Of a DNA stretch of 6,729 nucleotides, positions 5,938 through 6,729 are shown in pieces; the first letter of the stretch is position 1; every line of letters begins with the position of its first letter. Under the pieces are notes generated by a model. The model had not been told where the DNA came from. It saw only the letters and a list, made by a program, of their open reading frames with translations, and ran no database searches. The position numbers were made by a program, and so were the translations under genes. The DNA comes from Bacillota bacterium (lineage in GTDB: Bacteria > Bacillota > Dethiobacteria > SKNC01): NCBI GenBank assembly GCA_007120745.1, contig SKNC01000024.1:1-6729 (forward strand), in the 5' to 3' direction.

Positions 5938-6729
5938 TTGAAAATTGATGTGCATGTACATATTCTGTCTCCTGATTTTATTGCTGATGTGGAATCCTAT
6001 AAGAAGAAGGAAGCCCACTTTTGCTTAATTCATACGGGGCCAAAAGTGAAATATGCTGCTGCAGAAGATGTTCTTGCGGATATGGAAAAAACGGGAGTGG
6101 ACCGAACTGTAGTATTTGGTTTCCCTTTTAAAGATATTGGGATCTGCCGGGAGGCCAATAACTATATCATTGAATCTGTAAACAAATATCCGGATAAGCT
6201 GACCGGTTTTGCCGTAGCGCCCCCCCTGGACCCGGGCTGCGCTGCAGAAATAGCCCGCTGTCATGACCTGGGGCTAGAAGGAGTTGGAGAACTGATTCCT
6301 GACGCCCAGGGATTTGATATCTCAGATCAGGGCCAGATGAAAGGCCTGGTGGATGTCTGCAGGGAAAGAAAGCTGCCCATTCTCATGCATGCTAACGAGC
6401 AGGTAGGGCACTATTACCCGGGAAAAGGAGAGACCGGTCCCCGGCGGGCGTTTATCTTTGCCCAGGAAAACCCGGAGCTTACCATAATATATGCCCATTG
6501 GGGTGGAGGCCTGTTTTTTTATGAACTGATGCCTGAACTTAGAAAAGAAATGGCCCATGTTTATTATGACAATGCCGCATCTCCTTACCTGTACAGCCCC
6601 CAGGTATATGAAGCGGCCCGGACTGCCGGAATCCTGGACAAAGTTATGCTGGGCAGCGATTTTCCCCTGCTGTCTCCCAGCCGCTACTATAAGGAACTAT
6701 CCAAAACCAATCTCACACAAGAGGAGAAA
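5938..6729 (+). CDS. Metal-dependent amidohydrolase (amidohydrolase 2 family), 3' end outside window
   Basis: The first 264 codons are present and no stop is reached. The frame opens at TTG 5938, ten bases after GAGGAGG (5921-5927); this start yields KIDVHVH, placing the metal-binding HxH (H6, H8) at the extreme N-terminus as the family requires. Further expected metal or catalytic residues are H151 in ILMHANE, H187 in YAHWGGG and D241 in LGSDFP, all in the right order for a TIM-barrel hydrolase of the COG2159/ACMSD-like group. Members hydrolyse or decarboxylate varied small molecules, and the substrate here cannot be inferred; the neighbours give no hint. All core motifs are present, so probably only a few tens of residues are missing. 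The gene has its own promoter (5790-5817) and is divergent from the stress gene. Its third positions look more GC-rich than those of threonine synthase. Confidence 0.9.
   Translation, partial: MKIDVHVHILSPDFIADVESYKKKEAHFCLIHTGPKVKYAAAEDVLADMEKTGVDRTVVFGFPFKDIGICREANNYIIESVNKYPDKLTGFAVAPPLDPGCAAEIARCHDLGLEGVGELIPDAQGFDISDQGQMKGLVDVCRERKLPILMHANEQVGHYYPGKGETGPRRAFIFAQENPELTIIYAHWGGGLFFYELMPELRKEMAHVYYDNAASPYLYSPQVYEAARTAGILDKVMLGSDFPLLSPSRYYKELSKTNLTQEEK

Noticed and set aside
6025..6558. Two minus-strand open frames opposite the amidohydrolase
   Set aside because: The plus strand carries an intact amidohydrolase with all metal ligands in order, and the minus-strand frames have no motifs.
1..6729. 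A novel multi-gene defence, mobile or biosynthetic system
   Set aside because: All substantial genes fall in known housekeeping or stress families with their own promoters or terminators. No repeats, att sites, recombinases, toxins or unknown large ORFs are present.

Overview
The window looks like ordinary chromosome from a low-GC Gram-positive bacterium, most likely a member of Clostridia (Bacillota). Supporting signs are strong Shine-Dalgarno sites of the AGAAAGGAGG type, a TTG start codon, vegetative promoters with TGn-extended -10 boxes, a Bacillus CspB-like cold shock protein, a short (562-residue) alpha-glucan phosphorylase and a DRG-like TGS GTPase. The class is an inference from gene content and style, and I cannot name a genus.

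Layout. 1 to about 330: very AT-rich non-coding DNA, followed by a possible small or relic reading frame (278-388) and a good promoter (331-360). 409-2097: alpha-glucan (glycogen) phosphorylase, closed by a strong intrinsic terminator. 2144-2290: a 150-base spacer with imperfect 11-base repeats and an 11-codon open frame with a ribosome site. 2291-2569: a textbook promoter and a 66-residue cold shock protein, followed by a perfect 34-base palindrome that acts as terminator. 2719-4212: threonine synthase. 4276-5238: a TGS-domain GTPase, probably co-transcribed with threonine synthase (63-base gap, no terminator seen). 5247-5657, minus strand: a universal stress protein, tail to tail with the GTPase gene and only 8 bases away. 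5658-5937: a divergent promoter region. 5938 to the window end: the first 264 codons of a metal-dependent amidohydrolase, cut by the window edge.

The genes do not form one pathway. They are separate transcription units for glycogen breakdown, RNA chaperoning, threonine synthesis, a probable ribosome-linked or RNA-linked GTPase, stress response and an unassigned hydrolase. I see no tRNA, rRNA, CRISPR array, insertion sequence, phage gene or defence system. I found no undescribed system here. The points worth a second look are small: the relic-like frame before the phosphorylase, the repeats and mini-frame before the cold shock gene, the proline in the G3 motif of the GTPase, and the tandem repeat between the divergent promoters.
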